This document shows, one piece after another, positions 35,371-48,400 of a DNA stretch of 64,000 nucleotides (the stretch's first letter is position 1; every line of letters starts with the position of its first letter). The stretch is taken from contig NW_017386109.1 of NCBI RefSeq assembly GCF_000237925.1, forward strand, positions 62,001 through 126,000, read 5' to 3'. Made by a program: the position numbers and the translations under genes. The notes under the pieces were generated by a model. That model was given only the letters and a program-made list of their open reading frames with translations. It had not been told where the DNA came from and made no database searches. The stretch is from Schistosoma mansoni (lineage: Eukaryota; Platyhelminthes; Trematoda; Strigeidida; Schistosomatidae).

Positions 35371-36010
35371 TAGCCACTATCCATCATTGCTTACTTCACG
35401 ATTAGTTTTACGTCGACAACATGTACATAAATCACTAAATCATGACACATTATTCTATAAAATTTAATGAAGAAATATTTATCTCTTAAAAACATCTTAA
35501 TATATAATAATTAATTGTAAAATAACCGAGAAAATGAATTGATAGTCTACAACAAATGCATAGAAAAACATGTTCAAAATTCATCATGAATAAATTAATA
35601 ATAAGTGGGAAAGAAGAAAGAGAAGAATATTTAAAGTAAAATAAGTGAGAAACATACATTGAAATGTGTGTGTGTGAGAGAGAGTAAACACTGATAATAA
35701 TAATTATGATAATAATCTTTGTTTTGTTTTTTACAGAATTCATATTAACAATGTGTGAATTAATTTGACTAATTGAAAAGTGATCATAATCAGGTGATCA
35801 CGAAATGTTCCATGGGAAAAAAAAGAAGGATATACATATATATATATATCGGTAAAGAATAAACATAAATACACACATAAAAGAATTTGTGTGTGCATAT
35901 GTATATGGATTTATATTCTTATTTACACGGACATTTATGGATATAAGCAACAATGGGATGAGCCGAAAAAGAACAAAAACAGTTAACAAGCTTTTTGTTA
36001 TTGTCTTTGT

Positions 36011-36066
36011 TTTATTTAGATCCTTTTTAGTTGTTTTCTTTCTCACTTCTTTTCTACTCCTTTATT
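36011..36066 (-). terminator. Poly(A) signals of SIRT1
   Basis: AATAAA on the - strand at 36066-36061 and 36016-36011, about 55 and 105 bases past the TAA. Position and AT-rich context suit a short 3' UTR. Confidence 0.5.
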
Positions 36067-36118
36067 GAATGATTTCCATGTCTTCCACTTTACTTTTATG
36101 TTTTGTAATTATTTTTTT

Positions 36119-36465
36119 TTACATAGAACGAGGTTGTTTTAACGATGATTGTTTATTCAAAGACAGATTCTCATTGGAATTATGCCGTTTTAAAGATTTA
36201 CGTGAATCAGATGAATGAATACTGGACTCTTCTTTTTCAGTTATATCAATGGAAACAGATTCATCTTTAAGTGAATCTCTTAACTGATCTAAGTCATCAT
36301 TATGACCGGAAGTAGATGATGCTGACGATGATGATGACGCATTCGACGTAATAGAGATATCTGAGGCATTACATGAGATCGTTACTTCACCGGGTTTACT
36401 CTCTAAATATATTTCAGCGCCAGGAAAAACATACTGATTTGGATAAATACGAGTAAATGTCCCAG
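36119..36465 (-). CDS. SIRT1: SIRT1 coding exon 6 (ESA-like C-terminus)
   Basis: Acceptor TTTTTCAG; two bases complete Pro, then GTFTRIYPNQYVFPGAEIYL, corresponding to the vertebrate PPNRYIFHGAEVY element that packs on the catalytic core and is needed for activity. A Ser/Asp-rich tail with KSLKRH and KQSSLKQPRSM runs to TAA (36121-36119). Confidence 0.9.
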
Positions 36466-39400
36466 CTGAAAAATTTAAAAAATATGTAATATTAACTAAT
36501 TGAAACAGTGAGAATCGATATTATTATATTTGGAGATAGAATACATTACAGATTGACACCTCAATTAGGGTACTATTGGATCCAAATTTAGTGGCCTAAA
36601 GGTAACACATTCAATGTGGAATTCGAAACTCATAGATCCGACCAGTGCCAAATCACTAACTGCAAATTTACGTACTCGGCTTTGAGCTGCATATTATGTC
36701 TGAGAGGTAGTGACATTACCCAGCTGCTCAAGTCGAAATATATGGAGAGGGACTCGGAAATGTGGCCCATTAGTTGGAAGTCAACGCTTTAATTATTAAG
36801 CCATCATTATCCAAGGCACCACCTACTAAATGATATCAATTTGTGATTAACACCACCAACAAATTAAGTTAACATCCACAAAACCTTAAAACATTAAGAC
36901 TTTGATATTAATCATAATAAGCAAACTTTGTTAATAGATGAGTGTTATACAAGGACTCATTAATGTTGATATATGTTACATCCCAAACATTGCTTGTTTA
37001 ATAATCACGACCCGATAGCCGGGTGAATGGAGATGTTCACGAATTCGAATTAAAAAGATAAGGTTCACTTGTTGACAGAAAGAGCAACATTTATAACATA
37101 CATCGTAACTTAATTACTACCCCTATCCCTACCATCAAATAAAAAGGACAAGAACGATTCAAAGCAACTTGAAAATGTGATGTGTATTTAGGAACACCGC
37201 ATAAAAATTAGCAGGAAATAACCACAGGTAAGTTATTGATCGCTCATTAGTGGAAAAATACTGTAAAGTATCAAAAGGAGAAATTTATGTAATGAAAATC
37301 CTATTTCCACGAAAAAAAATAGTATGGCTTTCGTTCATGAAAAAAACGACTGTTTTTTCATCTTTAGAATAGGAATCGCGTATTTTTAGCATATAACTGG
37401 CTCCCATTATGATAAATTTGAGTCATTAGAATTTCAGGAGTTGAATTTATTTACGAAAAAATCGTACTACAGTACAAAAACGGCTCTGAGACTGGTTTCA
37501 TACCTAGCCATGGATGTAATCATCAAATCTTTGTTCTTCGGCGGGCTTTACAACACATACTAACATTCAACTGTAACTAGAAGTTGATTTCATCAACTCA
37601 GAAGCATTGTGAGTGTTTGTTATTGGGAGGTGTACCAAAAAAGTGTACACACCTTCTATAGACTCTTGACTTGAACACCTGATCGAATTACATCTTACAG
37701 CAAACTGTCATCGGAATCAACAACTTCACAAATCGCTAGACAGGGTTGTCCACTATCTTTACTTTTTCAATTAACTTCATCATAATAGATGTCACAATTT
37801 TATTCTATTGTTACATTACTTATTTTAGAACCATATTCTATATGTTTAGTATTTCTTATTATCATTATTACTGCTCATTACTCTGATCTATTGGCTATTC
37901 ACTTAGTTGTGACCACCCATACTTGCTCCAGGCTAAATGACTGACTTGAACCCACAGCTCTGTAATTGGAATTCAAATATCCAAAATACTAAACCATCAA
38001 CTTCTGATTTTCAGGGAATCGGATAACTGATACCAGTTTTTACTAAATGGATCACAAACAAACACAATTACACCCCAGTGTAAGTCGAGATCACTGCTTT
38101 TTTGCTTCACAAAATAACTTTATATGATGATTTAACAATAACTAGCAATGAGAAAATAGAACTACCAATGGTAAAATGGACCATCTATGTCATTTAACTT
38201 AAAAGAAAAGGTACATCTATTGACTATTCAGATAAAGAGTGCATTTTATATCAAAAAAATGTAATTAGTCCATTCTTTACAAGCATAGTTTAAATATTAA
38301 TATCTTATTTAATATACTATGGATACTATGTAATTGAATTTGTATACGACAACAATGAAATTATTACAACAAATAATAAAAGATATAAAAATATGCCGGT
38401 TAGAAAATATATTTAAAAACCGTAATGCTGATTTTTCAACATATAGTTAGAAAACATTTTTGTAATAGTTATATATTAAAATGATAAACTACTAACGTGG
38501 TAAACTTGACGCTACCTCCCAAACACACTCTCCATCTTCCTCATCTTCACTAACTTCAATTACTGCATCATTTGAAGAATTCTTATTCATCAACTCTGAA
38601 GAATTATCAGATGAAGAAACAACAGTAGAGGTGTAAGTCTTTTCATTAACTTCTGAATTATCATTTCTTTGAGATTCGTCGTTCACTAATTCCGAAGACA
38701 CTGTGTCCTGAACAATGAGATGAGATACATTTGGAGATTTTTCATCAGCTTTTAGTGGTTCGGTTGTATTTTTTAGCGAATTTAAAGGAATTTCAGTAAG
38801 GGGTGTATAGTCTGATAATCCGGAAACTTCCCAACCCAATCGATGACATAATTCGCTAACAATGACATCACAATCTCCAAGCAGTTCAACATCAAAATCA
38901 TGATTAGATAAAGGTTCTCTGTTAATAAGTATTTGTGGAACTTGTCTAGGAACAGCATCTATGTTGAAAAAAAAGAGATAAAATGGGTTTGAGGTAGAGG
39001 GTAAGGTAAATTCCGAAACATTAAGAAGTGCTAGAAAAAGTTAGTACGAAACTAATCTTGCAGGTTTTTAAAGTAACATGAAGCAACTAATTTGTGCATC
39101 TTCTTCTGTACTTGTCTTTAAACTAAATTCAAGCTAGTGAATAGTCAAGATAGGCACAGCACTACACTATTCATTGGTCCCATGTTTCAGAGTTAATACT
39201 TTTGAGGTGTCGAATTCAAATTGCAAAATCTGATAATAATCAAGTCGAAAATGGGTGGCACAGCTAATAGTGCTGAAGGAAGTTACAAGAAATTGTGAAG
39301 GTATGATCTAATCAATGGCTTAGGTGGATCAACTGTCAGTCAGGCTCAGGACTACACACCCTACATAGTTTATAATAGGCAGTCATAATAGTTAACCCAT

Positions 39401-42400
39401 AAACACAATAGTTGTAGATTATAGTCCACTAAGTAGAAGTAACATTAAGCTATTGTGTTTACAAAGCTACTACAATTGTGTCAAGAAAAATATAATAATA
39501 TAATGTAAATGATCTTGCAAAAAATATGAAATAGATTTTTATACGACAACGCGTAAAGTCACAGAGAAGTATAACCACTAAGTTTCGAATGGCAGCAGTA
39601 ATTTTCAATCAGATCACTTGTACATCACTTTACATAGATCATATAGAAAGCAGTGTACGGATAAATTATATTGATCTATTTCCGGGGCCAAATAAATCCA
39701 TATCATGCAATTAGTTCCCTTTATGAATTTGAATAAAGACAGAACAAATATTCATGCAGAATAATATGAATTCATTATATATCGTGGTTTCTCATCAGTT
39801 GCTTACAACCAAATATGCATTAGAATTTTAGCATTAAGATAATAAATAGTGTGGAACAATTGACATAAGTGAATGTAAAGGATTGGAATGACAAAAGGTT
39901 ATATACATATATATATATATATGCAAGAAAAGGTCAGAGGTTATTAGGTATTAGAATCAAAGAAGCATAAAGGGTGGGTGGTGTAATAGTTGAGTGGAGT
40001 TCAAAGGCAGATAAGATAAAATGTGTGATAATTTTAGAGGTAATGAAGGAGTCATGGAATTAAAAACAAATAGGATGAGTTACGTAATAATTGAATAGAA
40101 TTTGGAGAGTTCATATAATTTAAGAGAGACAAGCGAGTGGAAATGTGTGAGAGAAAGGGTGGTGGTCAATTGTTCCACACTATTTATTACCCCAATGCTA
40201 AAATTCTAATACATATTTGGTTGTAAGCAGCTGATGAGAAACCACGATATATAATGAATACAATGAATTAATATTATTCTGCATCAATATTTGTTCTGTC
40301 TTTATTTAAATCCATATCCAGTCTTTGTAACAGACATAACAGTGGCTATGGAAAATAAATTAATAATGTCAATATTAACAGAGGAGCTCCAATCCATTTT
40401 GAAGTGGCAAAAGTAGCTGTTCGAAGCATCTCAGACGATAGTAATGGAGAGATTGGAGAAGTTCGCTTCAACAGTGTCCAGTCCAATTCAGTCGTACGGC
40501 CTAGGGTTACTGTCAGCTAAATTAATGGCCAGTAACAATGTCAATTCACATTTAGACCCAAATCCAGCACGCGATGAAATCTCAAATGCCATGCAAGATA
40601 TTGCTAACCATGATGATGAAATCATCGGATGCTCAGATCCATTGGTGTACTATTCAAAGGTATTTATCAATTTAATAGTCATATTATCAGTCATAAATGT
40701 TGTATTACTTTTCATTCATATAATCATGTTGGCGATAAAATATCTTATAAATTCATATTAAATTATAATCATCCAGTTTTAACGTTCAGGTATGTCATCA
40801 GATGATGGGCAGAGCTACACGATGCTGACCACTGGAGTCAACATACTCCCTGAAGGTTACACATTCTTCAAGAGAAGGAGAGTGATGTGCACCTATTCTA
40901 ACGGTTTCAATCTAACTTATTTTCAGGAGAGGAAGACGATATGACAAAATCGGAAAGAGAAGTCATCCAGTGTAAGAGTTGATAAATATGATAAAATACG
41001 TATTCCTATAATAAGTTACTGATTAATTGATGTTAAATACTATCTAGTCAAATTGAACAAACATGATCGTCAATCTGACCGTACATAAATCATATAAAAA
41101 GTGATGTAAATGGTGTATTTCATTTGGATTTATTTCCGAAGTCAAGTAAATCTATTTCAGTAGTCTTTATGACAGAAACAACAATTAGTTTTATGGCAAA
41201 AACAAAACAATAATACTTACTAGGAATATGAGAGACAGGTCGAACTTTTAACGATGACCCAATAACTAAAACTAGATCCGTTTGTTTTATATCATTGGAA
41301 AGAGAGTCATGAAATTCATTTGATAAACCTTCACCGAAAAACACGATATCCGGTTTTAATACACCATATGAAGCTAGTCTACGTCGAGATTTATTAGTTC
41401 GTTTCGATTTAACTTTTGGAGATGTATCAACTGACATATTATTATTACTATTATTATTATTAGGATTTTCTTCTACAGTAGACAAATCGGATGAATGATT
41501 TGTAGATTCAGAATCATTCATTTCATCTGGTAATAATGATGATGGATCGACTTTTGATGGCCAACAATTTGTACAACGTGGTATAGACTGAGTAAAAATA
41601 GCCTCTTTGATAAAATCAGATGAAACTTTAAGTTTACAGTTTGTACAAGTGGCTGATGCAAATGAACCTAATAATGTGATAAATCAATAATATTTTAGTT
41701 AATAATGAGAAACTATTTTTATTAACAAAAAAGAAAACATTCTCATTTTAAAAATGGCAAACAATAACAAATAGATGTGATAAATATGAAAGTTATGTAT
41801 TTCTGTCTGGTTAAAACAAAAAAATATGTTCATTCCTTTCTAATGGTGATCAAGGTGTGACAAATGAAAAACGACATCAATACGTTTCTAAGCTTTTTCT
41901 GATTGATTGATTGATAGATAGATAGATAGATAAATCAATAAATAAATAATTGGGGAGTATTGGAAAATATATGTACAATTAAACATTTCAAATAGAAATA
42001 CCTATAACAACTGTTATTTTTACTTTCATCTTACATTGGATTAACGTCCGTAATTCTATGAAGATCATCAAAGATTATTTATAAATATATATGCTTGATG
42101 CCTGCTTCAGTTTGGGCACCTGGGCAGTATCACAGCCCTCACACAAATCAAATCAGATTTGTGTGGCGCATATATATCTGGTACCCCCTTGTACCAATAT
42201 TTATGTGTTTAAATAAATAAATAAATGCTTGATGAATAAAGGTTATTGCAGAAACTAATAGTTTTATGAACTAATTCTGATTAGATTTGAGCACGACAGT
42301 GAGCTGGAAAAATCGAATTTAGCAGAACAAAAGACATTAATATTGAGCGTAACTGATTGAAATTAGAGCCTTGTTCTACTCAAAGAAAAAGAAGTACAGA

Positions 42401-45400
42401 AAAACCAGCTTCACGTTGTACAAACATACTGGGGTCATGCATGAGACCTAATATTCACAATAAGTAACAATGGGGAATATAAACCAATGAAAAAAATCCC
42501 AGTATTAAAAGCTAAGATAGTGTGAAAAATATGTTGGAGATCAAGGTACCCACTCAGATTGCATATATCCAGAAAAAGATTGGTCAAAATTTAGTTCTCA
42601 ATATCAGAAATAGCAAAACCCAAACCATTAGGAATAATAGACTTTGAAGATCAGTTTGACGAGATTTTGATCGAAACTCAAACATTGAGCAGAATGTTGA
42701 CCCAGGTCATTTTGTCGCAACTGATTTTACGAACAATTTAACGAAATTAACACAACAGGTTTGAATAAGTTGTCAGTCTTTCGGCTGATTACTGCATTCG
42801 ATGAATTAAGAAATTCAGGCTGATCGCTTATTTTTTGAACATTTTGAATGACAGGAAAAAACATAAAATAGTACAACAATCACAATGGCACCTGATATAT
42901 AAAAGCTGATCTTGGTTTTCATCGGCCGAGAAAGATGAAATGTAGTCCCAATGACCTTGAATTAACAACTATGAAATAAACAGACATGTAAATTAAGTGT
43001 AGCAAATGATTGATTGTAAACCCTCTACCTTTCCAGATTAATTCTGTCTGTATATATTTACTAATTGTATAGCAATTCTTTAAGTTCTAGAGATGATCAA
43101 ATTGGATGCTTTTGGTCTCAGCTTACGCTTCTACCGACTTTACTATAGCTACTTAGAACTGACAGGTGGATATCATGTTCCTCAGGCTAATACCTCTGAA
43201 TTTCGCGAAAAATTTATTTTAGATATTTGCTTTCTCAAGTTCAACTGTCTGAAATGTATTCCAAACAAATACACTGAGATTATTATTTAATAGGATATTT
43301 TTAAGATAACCAACTATTTTTTTTAATTACGAGTTAAGCATTAAAAGTGACCAAATATAGATTGGTGCAGTAAACCAATTACGTAGATCAGGGGTTTTGT
43401 GGAGATTTTAGTAATTTTATAGTTGGATTCATGAGTCAATTGAAGCTAGACTACCATGGAAAATCTGGGAGCACTGGACGGCCGTTTCGTCCTATTGTGG
43501 GACTCCTCAGCAGTTCTCATCCACGATCCCGCCTCACGAGATTCGAACCCGAGGCCTATCAGTCTCGTGCGCGAGCACTTAACCTCTAGACCACTGAGCC
43601 GGCATCCGACGGTGTTAATGTCTAACTTCAACCGATTCACGAAATTGAACAACCGTTGACCAATGTCTTCGGTGAGTTACTATCTCAAAACAGACCCTGT
43701 TGAACTCCACTGGTCACTGCTTCTCACTAGAACTCCAGGAAATACCTCTTGAAGCCAGTCACTAGTGAGCATATGATTATTATCAGAAGGGGTTTTGCGG
43801 AGATTTTAGTAATTTTTTTGTAGTTGACTTCATGAATACCTATAATATTGATCTCCGCTAAAAATGGAATAAAGACAGAGTTGAAAGCAGTAAACTAAAA
43901 TAAAAGTATCGAATGTTCAAACCAGTGGTGAGTCAGAATAAGAACAAGTCTAGTATTGGTTTTATTTTGAGACGGGTTTTACATGAAATTGCCTAAAATG
44001 ACTCAGTTTACCAGTGCTCCACTCCTCTTTGATTCAACCAACCCATTCTTTTAATAATTAATACTTACGAAAACTCATCTAGAATCTCTAAAAAGTTCAA
44101 TACTGTTCTAACTTCGATAATTGAAACGTATATTGTAAAAGTAATTGGTTCCGTAATAAATTCACAGACAAAATTGTCCCACGTCTCTTTTAATACTATG
44201 TCCGAACTTTATAAAAATAATGAAGACCAAAAAGTCTGAGTTGTTTGAGACCGTTCACCGCATTGTGTTTGAACATATAAATGAAGACAAAGAAATATTA
44301 TACAGTAAAAATATTATAGTAAACATGAAACCTAACAAGTAATCCCTTACACACCATGGCACTGAATAAGTCGAGTAATTCCAGCAGCCTGCTCCAAAGT
44401 ATCGATATTCTGTGTGTAGTTACGCAATAATTTGTCTTTGGACTCTAATAAAGCAATCATCCGGTGAGTAATCGAAGGTGAAAACTGACCAGGGAAGAGC
44501 TCCTAAAGTTTTTCAACGGTAGAGACAGAGAAATAAAATGAACATAATCAACATAACCATTTTTTATATAAGCATCCTAAATTATGTAGCAAAAAATTGT
44601 CCAGTATTGCAATATTTGCAACAGTCCTGTACCATAAAAATGGTAAGTTACAAATTCCTTAACCGTTACAAACCAATGAACTAAATCCCTACGTGAACAA
44701 GCGTAATTTTCAAAATGTCAGTTTACGTTGTTTCTTAAAAAACCGGCCCAAAATGTTGAATAATTGTCTGTCGTTCTGTCTCTCAGGACACAACGATATA
44801 GTCAATGTATTTGAGTTCCAGAAGTGTAATTTCCTGCCTTATTTAGACTGTGATATTGGCAACATAATATTTATTTGCTTTAAGTGGTACATATTAACCA
44901 CTCCTATTTAGTCCAGGCTAATCAACATATTAGATCAGTTAATCAAACAAACATATCATTCATAAGACCTAAGTTGTTTATTTGATAATGATGTATGGTG
45001 AAAATAGCATAACAAAGTAAACAAATGTAAAACAATATGGTGTATATCTCCCACTTGATATGACAAGTATGATTTACAAATCAAACAACACTTCTAATAG
45101 TCGGCATTATCTGGAAACATTATGTACTTGTTATTAGTTGACAGCTTGAAAAAAAATCAAACAAGTATATTTAGTCAAGAGGCTTCGAATAATGCACAAT
45201 TTCTCTATCTTTGATGTTGGAGATTTAAATTGACAATTTATGACGCAGTGAAAAAGAAATGGTTGTAAAATTCAACGAAAGTTACGAATGCTAATTTATC
45301 TACTATTCTCAACTCTATGAGAAGAAACCAGCGAAACCATAATCCATGGACAAACCAATGAGATTAAAGATAGCAAGTCTTGGATTTTGGAGCAAAATTC

Positions 45401-48400
45401 AATCATTTATATGATTAAATAGCATTTTGCCATCATAACTTATTTTAGTTCGTGATGAAAACCCTAACTCTAATTACTAACCCTATTTTCTTACTCTGAA
45501 CATTAATCCTATTTCCTAACATTGATGCATAACCCTCTTTTGACCCTAGTAAGTGGCTCAATTTTCTCAGGATTACTTTAGCATCGCTCGAAGATCGTCC
45601 ATAAATTATAGTCTCATCAGGAAACCTTGTGAAAGACAAAATATCTTAAAAATATTCAGGTGATTTAGAAGAAATGACAAATATTGCAAGACTACCTGAA
45701 GGTATTCGTTCATTACATTTTAGTAGTTCACCAAAGTAAACAAAATTTGTAACATTTGGCTAACCTTGACTGAAAGATACAAGTGATAATTGAATTACAT
45801 TGTTTAAATGTTATCATTTAAACAATTATAATCCATTTAGATGAATTAATAAATATTTGTAAAATGATCCTCACCATGGAGGTAGAGTATTACAGCTTTT
45901 TAATATCTATTTCAATTTTAATCAGTAGATTTTTATCACACTAATTATCAATGTTACTTGTAGTAAAATAGGATTTCTATAAAAATAAACCATACCTTAG
46001 CGAATTTAAAGAAAGGAATAGGATTTCGCTTGAAATATGACATGTCAAACATTGCCTGTGGACTTGATAGATCCGGATAATCCCGAGATAGGCGAGCATA
46101 AATACCATCACGAGAACGAAAATCAGGAATTCCACATGACACTGAAATACCAGCACCAGTGATTACGAGGATTGATGTACAAGTAGACAGAAGTGATAGA
46201 ACCTTTTCTAAACTGTTTATACGGCGCAGTCTACGTCGTGGAGCAGGTTCGGCCAAAAGTGTCAATAATAAGCTTAATAATTGGTTAGGATCAGATGGTA
46301 AAGAGTTTTCATCCATCCCGAAAACACGAACCAACAATAGCCGTGGATCATTAAAGCCAGCTTGTATGAGCCTGTTCAGTCGCTTGAAGGGACCTGATGC
46401 GATTTAGATAATAGGAACAATTAGTACGTACACTACATCCAATTAGAAAAAATGAAAAGTTTAGATAAAACATCATGATGAATCTACTACAGAAATATTG
46501 GACATGATAATCATGGACAGAACCTATGCGAGATAAAAACATTAAATTAAAAGTATAAGTAGTTGAAACGGTTATTCGGTTGAAGCTGTAGCAGAGAAAG
46601 AATAACGAAGTAAAAATGTGCGATTAGAACAAGAAAAACGTAGACGTGTGATAAATGAATTTAGAATAATGGATGTCACCTATCAGAACAGCTAAAATAA
46701 TCAAGCTCTTTCACTTGATAGCTAGGTGTTCCTAGAGCATTGCATGAAACAGCTAGTCCTGAATCAGCAGTTACACGAAAATATATTGGTATAGATTTTG
46801 ACTATACACTTGAACACCATTTATAACATTAGTAATCTAGTTTATTAATAAATGGATATTTTGTTACACACGTACATTAGTGGGATTAGTGTGAAGACAG
46901 AAAAGTGAGAGTTGACCGTAAAACAACACTTTAACACTCAGCAAAAAATATTGAGACTTCTTAAAATCAGTCGTTTCTGAACGCAAGTATGCAGCGTAAA
47001 TAACAAATGAAGTGTAATCGCTAGAAGTTTGATCTGTGATATGTTTTACTCTACGTAGGACCCATCATACACAGGAATCTGGTGTTTCCAAAGACCTGAA
47101 TACAGCACCTAGAAAAAACTCACTTTATCTGAGAAGAAGATTGGTAACCAGGCAGAAGTGGGGTGCTTTTACTTCTAACTGTATTGATAGACATCAACAG
47201 GTTCATATTCCATATAAGAAAATCTTTATGGTGTCGTAAGTCACCTTCCCGTTGAACCTATCCTAAGCCTATTAAAGGTTTTAACTAATACGTCTACGAA
47301 TACTGATCGAAGCACATCAGTCAGTCAGCCAGCTACCACGTAGGACCAGGCACATATATGCATCGGTCCAAGTTGCCATACCTCATTAGCACAAGATCAA
47401 CACCGAATTCATAGTAGTTACTTCAATGGGAGTAATATATAAAAGAAAGATTGTATATAAGGATATAGTATAGGAAGAAAGAAAGATATAAGGAAATTTT
47501 AATCTCATAGTTTAATGGAAGACAAAGAGTGTATAGACCCACACCATTGTGATCGATTCTGAGCCATATCACCCAGAGTTTCCAATCATTGAGTACGAGA
47601 TAGTCACGCGGACCCCAACCAAGTAGTCTGAATCTACTAACATGGCTCAGACCATAAGTTAGTGATTTAATGGACTTATGCCATGCTTTGGTTTGGCCGC
47701 CACAAACTTTCTTCCAACCATCCCCGACGTTAGTTAGCAACGCGCGTCATGGTAATCGGTGTTCAGGCATACGCAACAGGTGGTCCAAACATTTCAGTAG
47801 ATGAGGATTCACAATCATTTCCTAATACCCTGTGTCTAACCTCACTATTACTTACCTGGTGATCCCAGCAGATGCGAGCAATAATTCTAAGGCATCTGTG
47901 GTCAAACACTAGTAACTTACGAGTATGTTCTACTCTTAATGACCACGTTTCGTAGTCGTAGAGTAGAACAGAAAGGAACAACGGCGCAGTATACTCGTTT
48001 TTTAATTGATAGACGGATATCTAGGCTCCGTCATAAGTGACATAACTTGGCAAAAGCCATACGAGCTTTCTGAATCAGATCACAGATTCCGTCAGGCACC
48101 AACCCATTAAAGCTGATCAGACTCCCAAGATAAGTAAAGTTGTCGATTCGTTCAACTACGTCACACACTCTGCATTTTATCAGCGTCTTCATCAAACAGG
48201 ACTATATCATCTGCGTATTCTAAATCAACAAGTGGACCTCCTGGAAAGAGATCAATTTCTGGAAACTCAGTCGACGAGTAAGTTATTTCCAATAGTACGT
48301 TGATGTGTGGGCGAGAACGACAATGATTGGTTGTCTTGATGAGTTAGACATGTAGATAGTGTGACAGGTGTTATATATTCCCCTATCCTGACTGTTATTG

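Larger units (their letters stand above)
34893..35391 (-). mobile_element. Compound Sm-alpha-type repeat with two opposed hammerheads (copies C and D)
   Basis: About 499 bases bounded by a 10-bp duplication TACTTCACGA (34883-34892 and 35392-35401), so it entered as one unit. From right to left on the - strand: an inverted hammerhead copy (D), head block, tRNA-like region (A box TAGCTGAGTGG, B box GGTTTGAGTCC), hammerhead C, linker, and a second partial head block. The left part has the same layout as copy B. Confidence 0.82.
31747..36118. other. Intergenic region between convergent spectraplakin and SIRT1
   Basis: 3' flanks of both genes. Holds spectraplakin poly(A) signals (about 32020), a long AT-rich tract without gene signal (32100-34590), two hammerhead-type repeats (34600-34800; 34893-35391) and SIRT1 poly(A) signals (36061-36066 and 36011-36016, read on the - strand). 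Confidence 0.75.
38959..41220. other. SIRT1 intron 4
   Basis: Contains the long inverted repeat at 39725-40313 and the + strand gene-like cassette at 40382-40971, described separately. The rest is AT-rich. Confidence 0.7.
41668..44354. other. SIRT1 intron 3
   Basis: Contains a GATA/GATT-type run near 41900-41945, the short RTE 3' tail at 42101-42224 and the hammerhead repeat at 43390-43845. Otherwise AT-rich. Confidence 0.7.

Noticed and set aside
35486-36046. Minus-strand open frames just beyond the SIRT1 stop
   Set aside because: Low-complexity translation of AT-rich 3' flank, overlapping SIRT1 poly(A) signals.
38492-38497. TAG right after LPR as the SIRT1 stop codon
   Set aside because: The same bases form a donor (C|GTTAGT) in phase with an exon at 36465 that encodes the conserved ESA-like block, so splicing explains the conservation better.
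41885-41945. CRISPR-like array or satellite at the GATT/GATA run
   Set aside because: Simple microsatellite without spacers; this is eukaryotic nuclear DNA.
43456-43659. Open frames on both strands over a repeat
   Set aside because: They lie inside the tRNA-like/hammerhead repeat and have no independent support.
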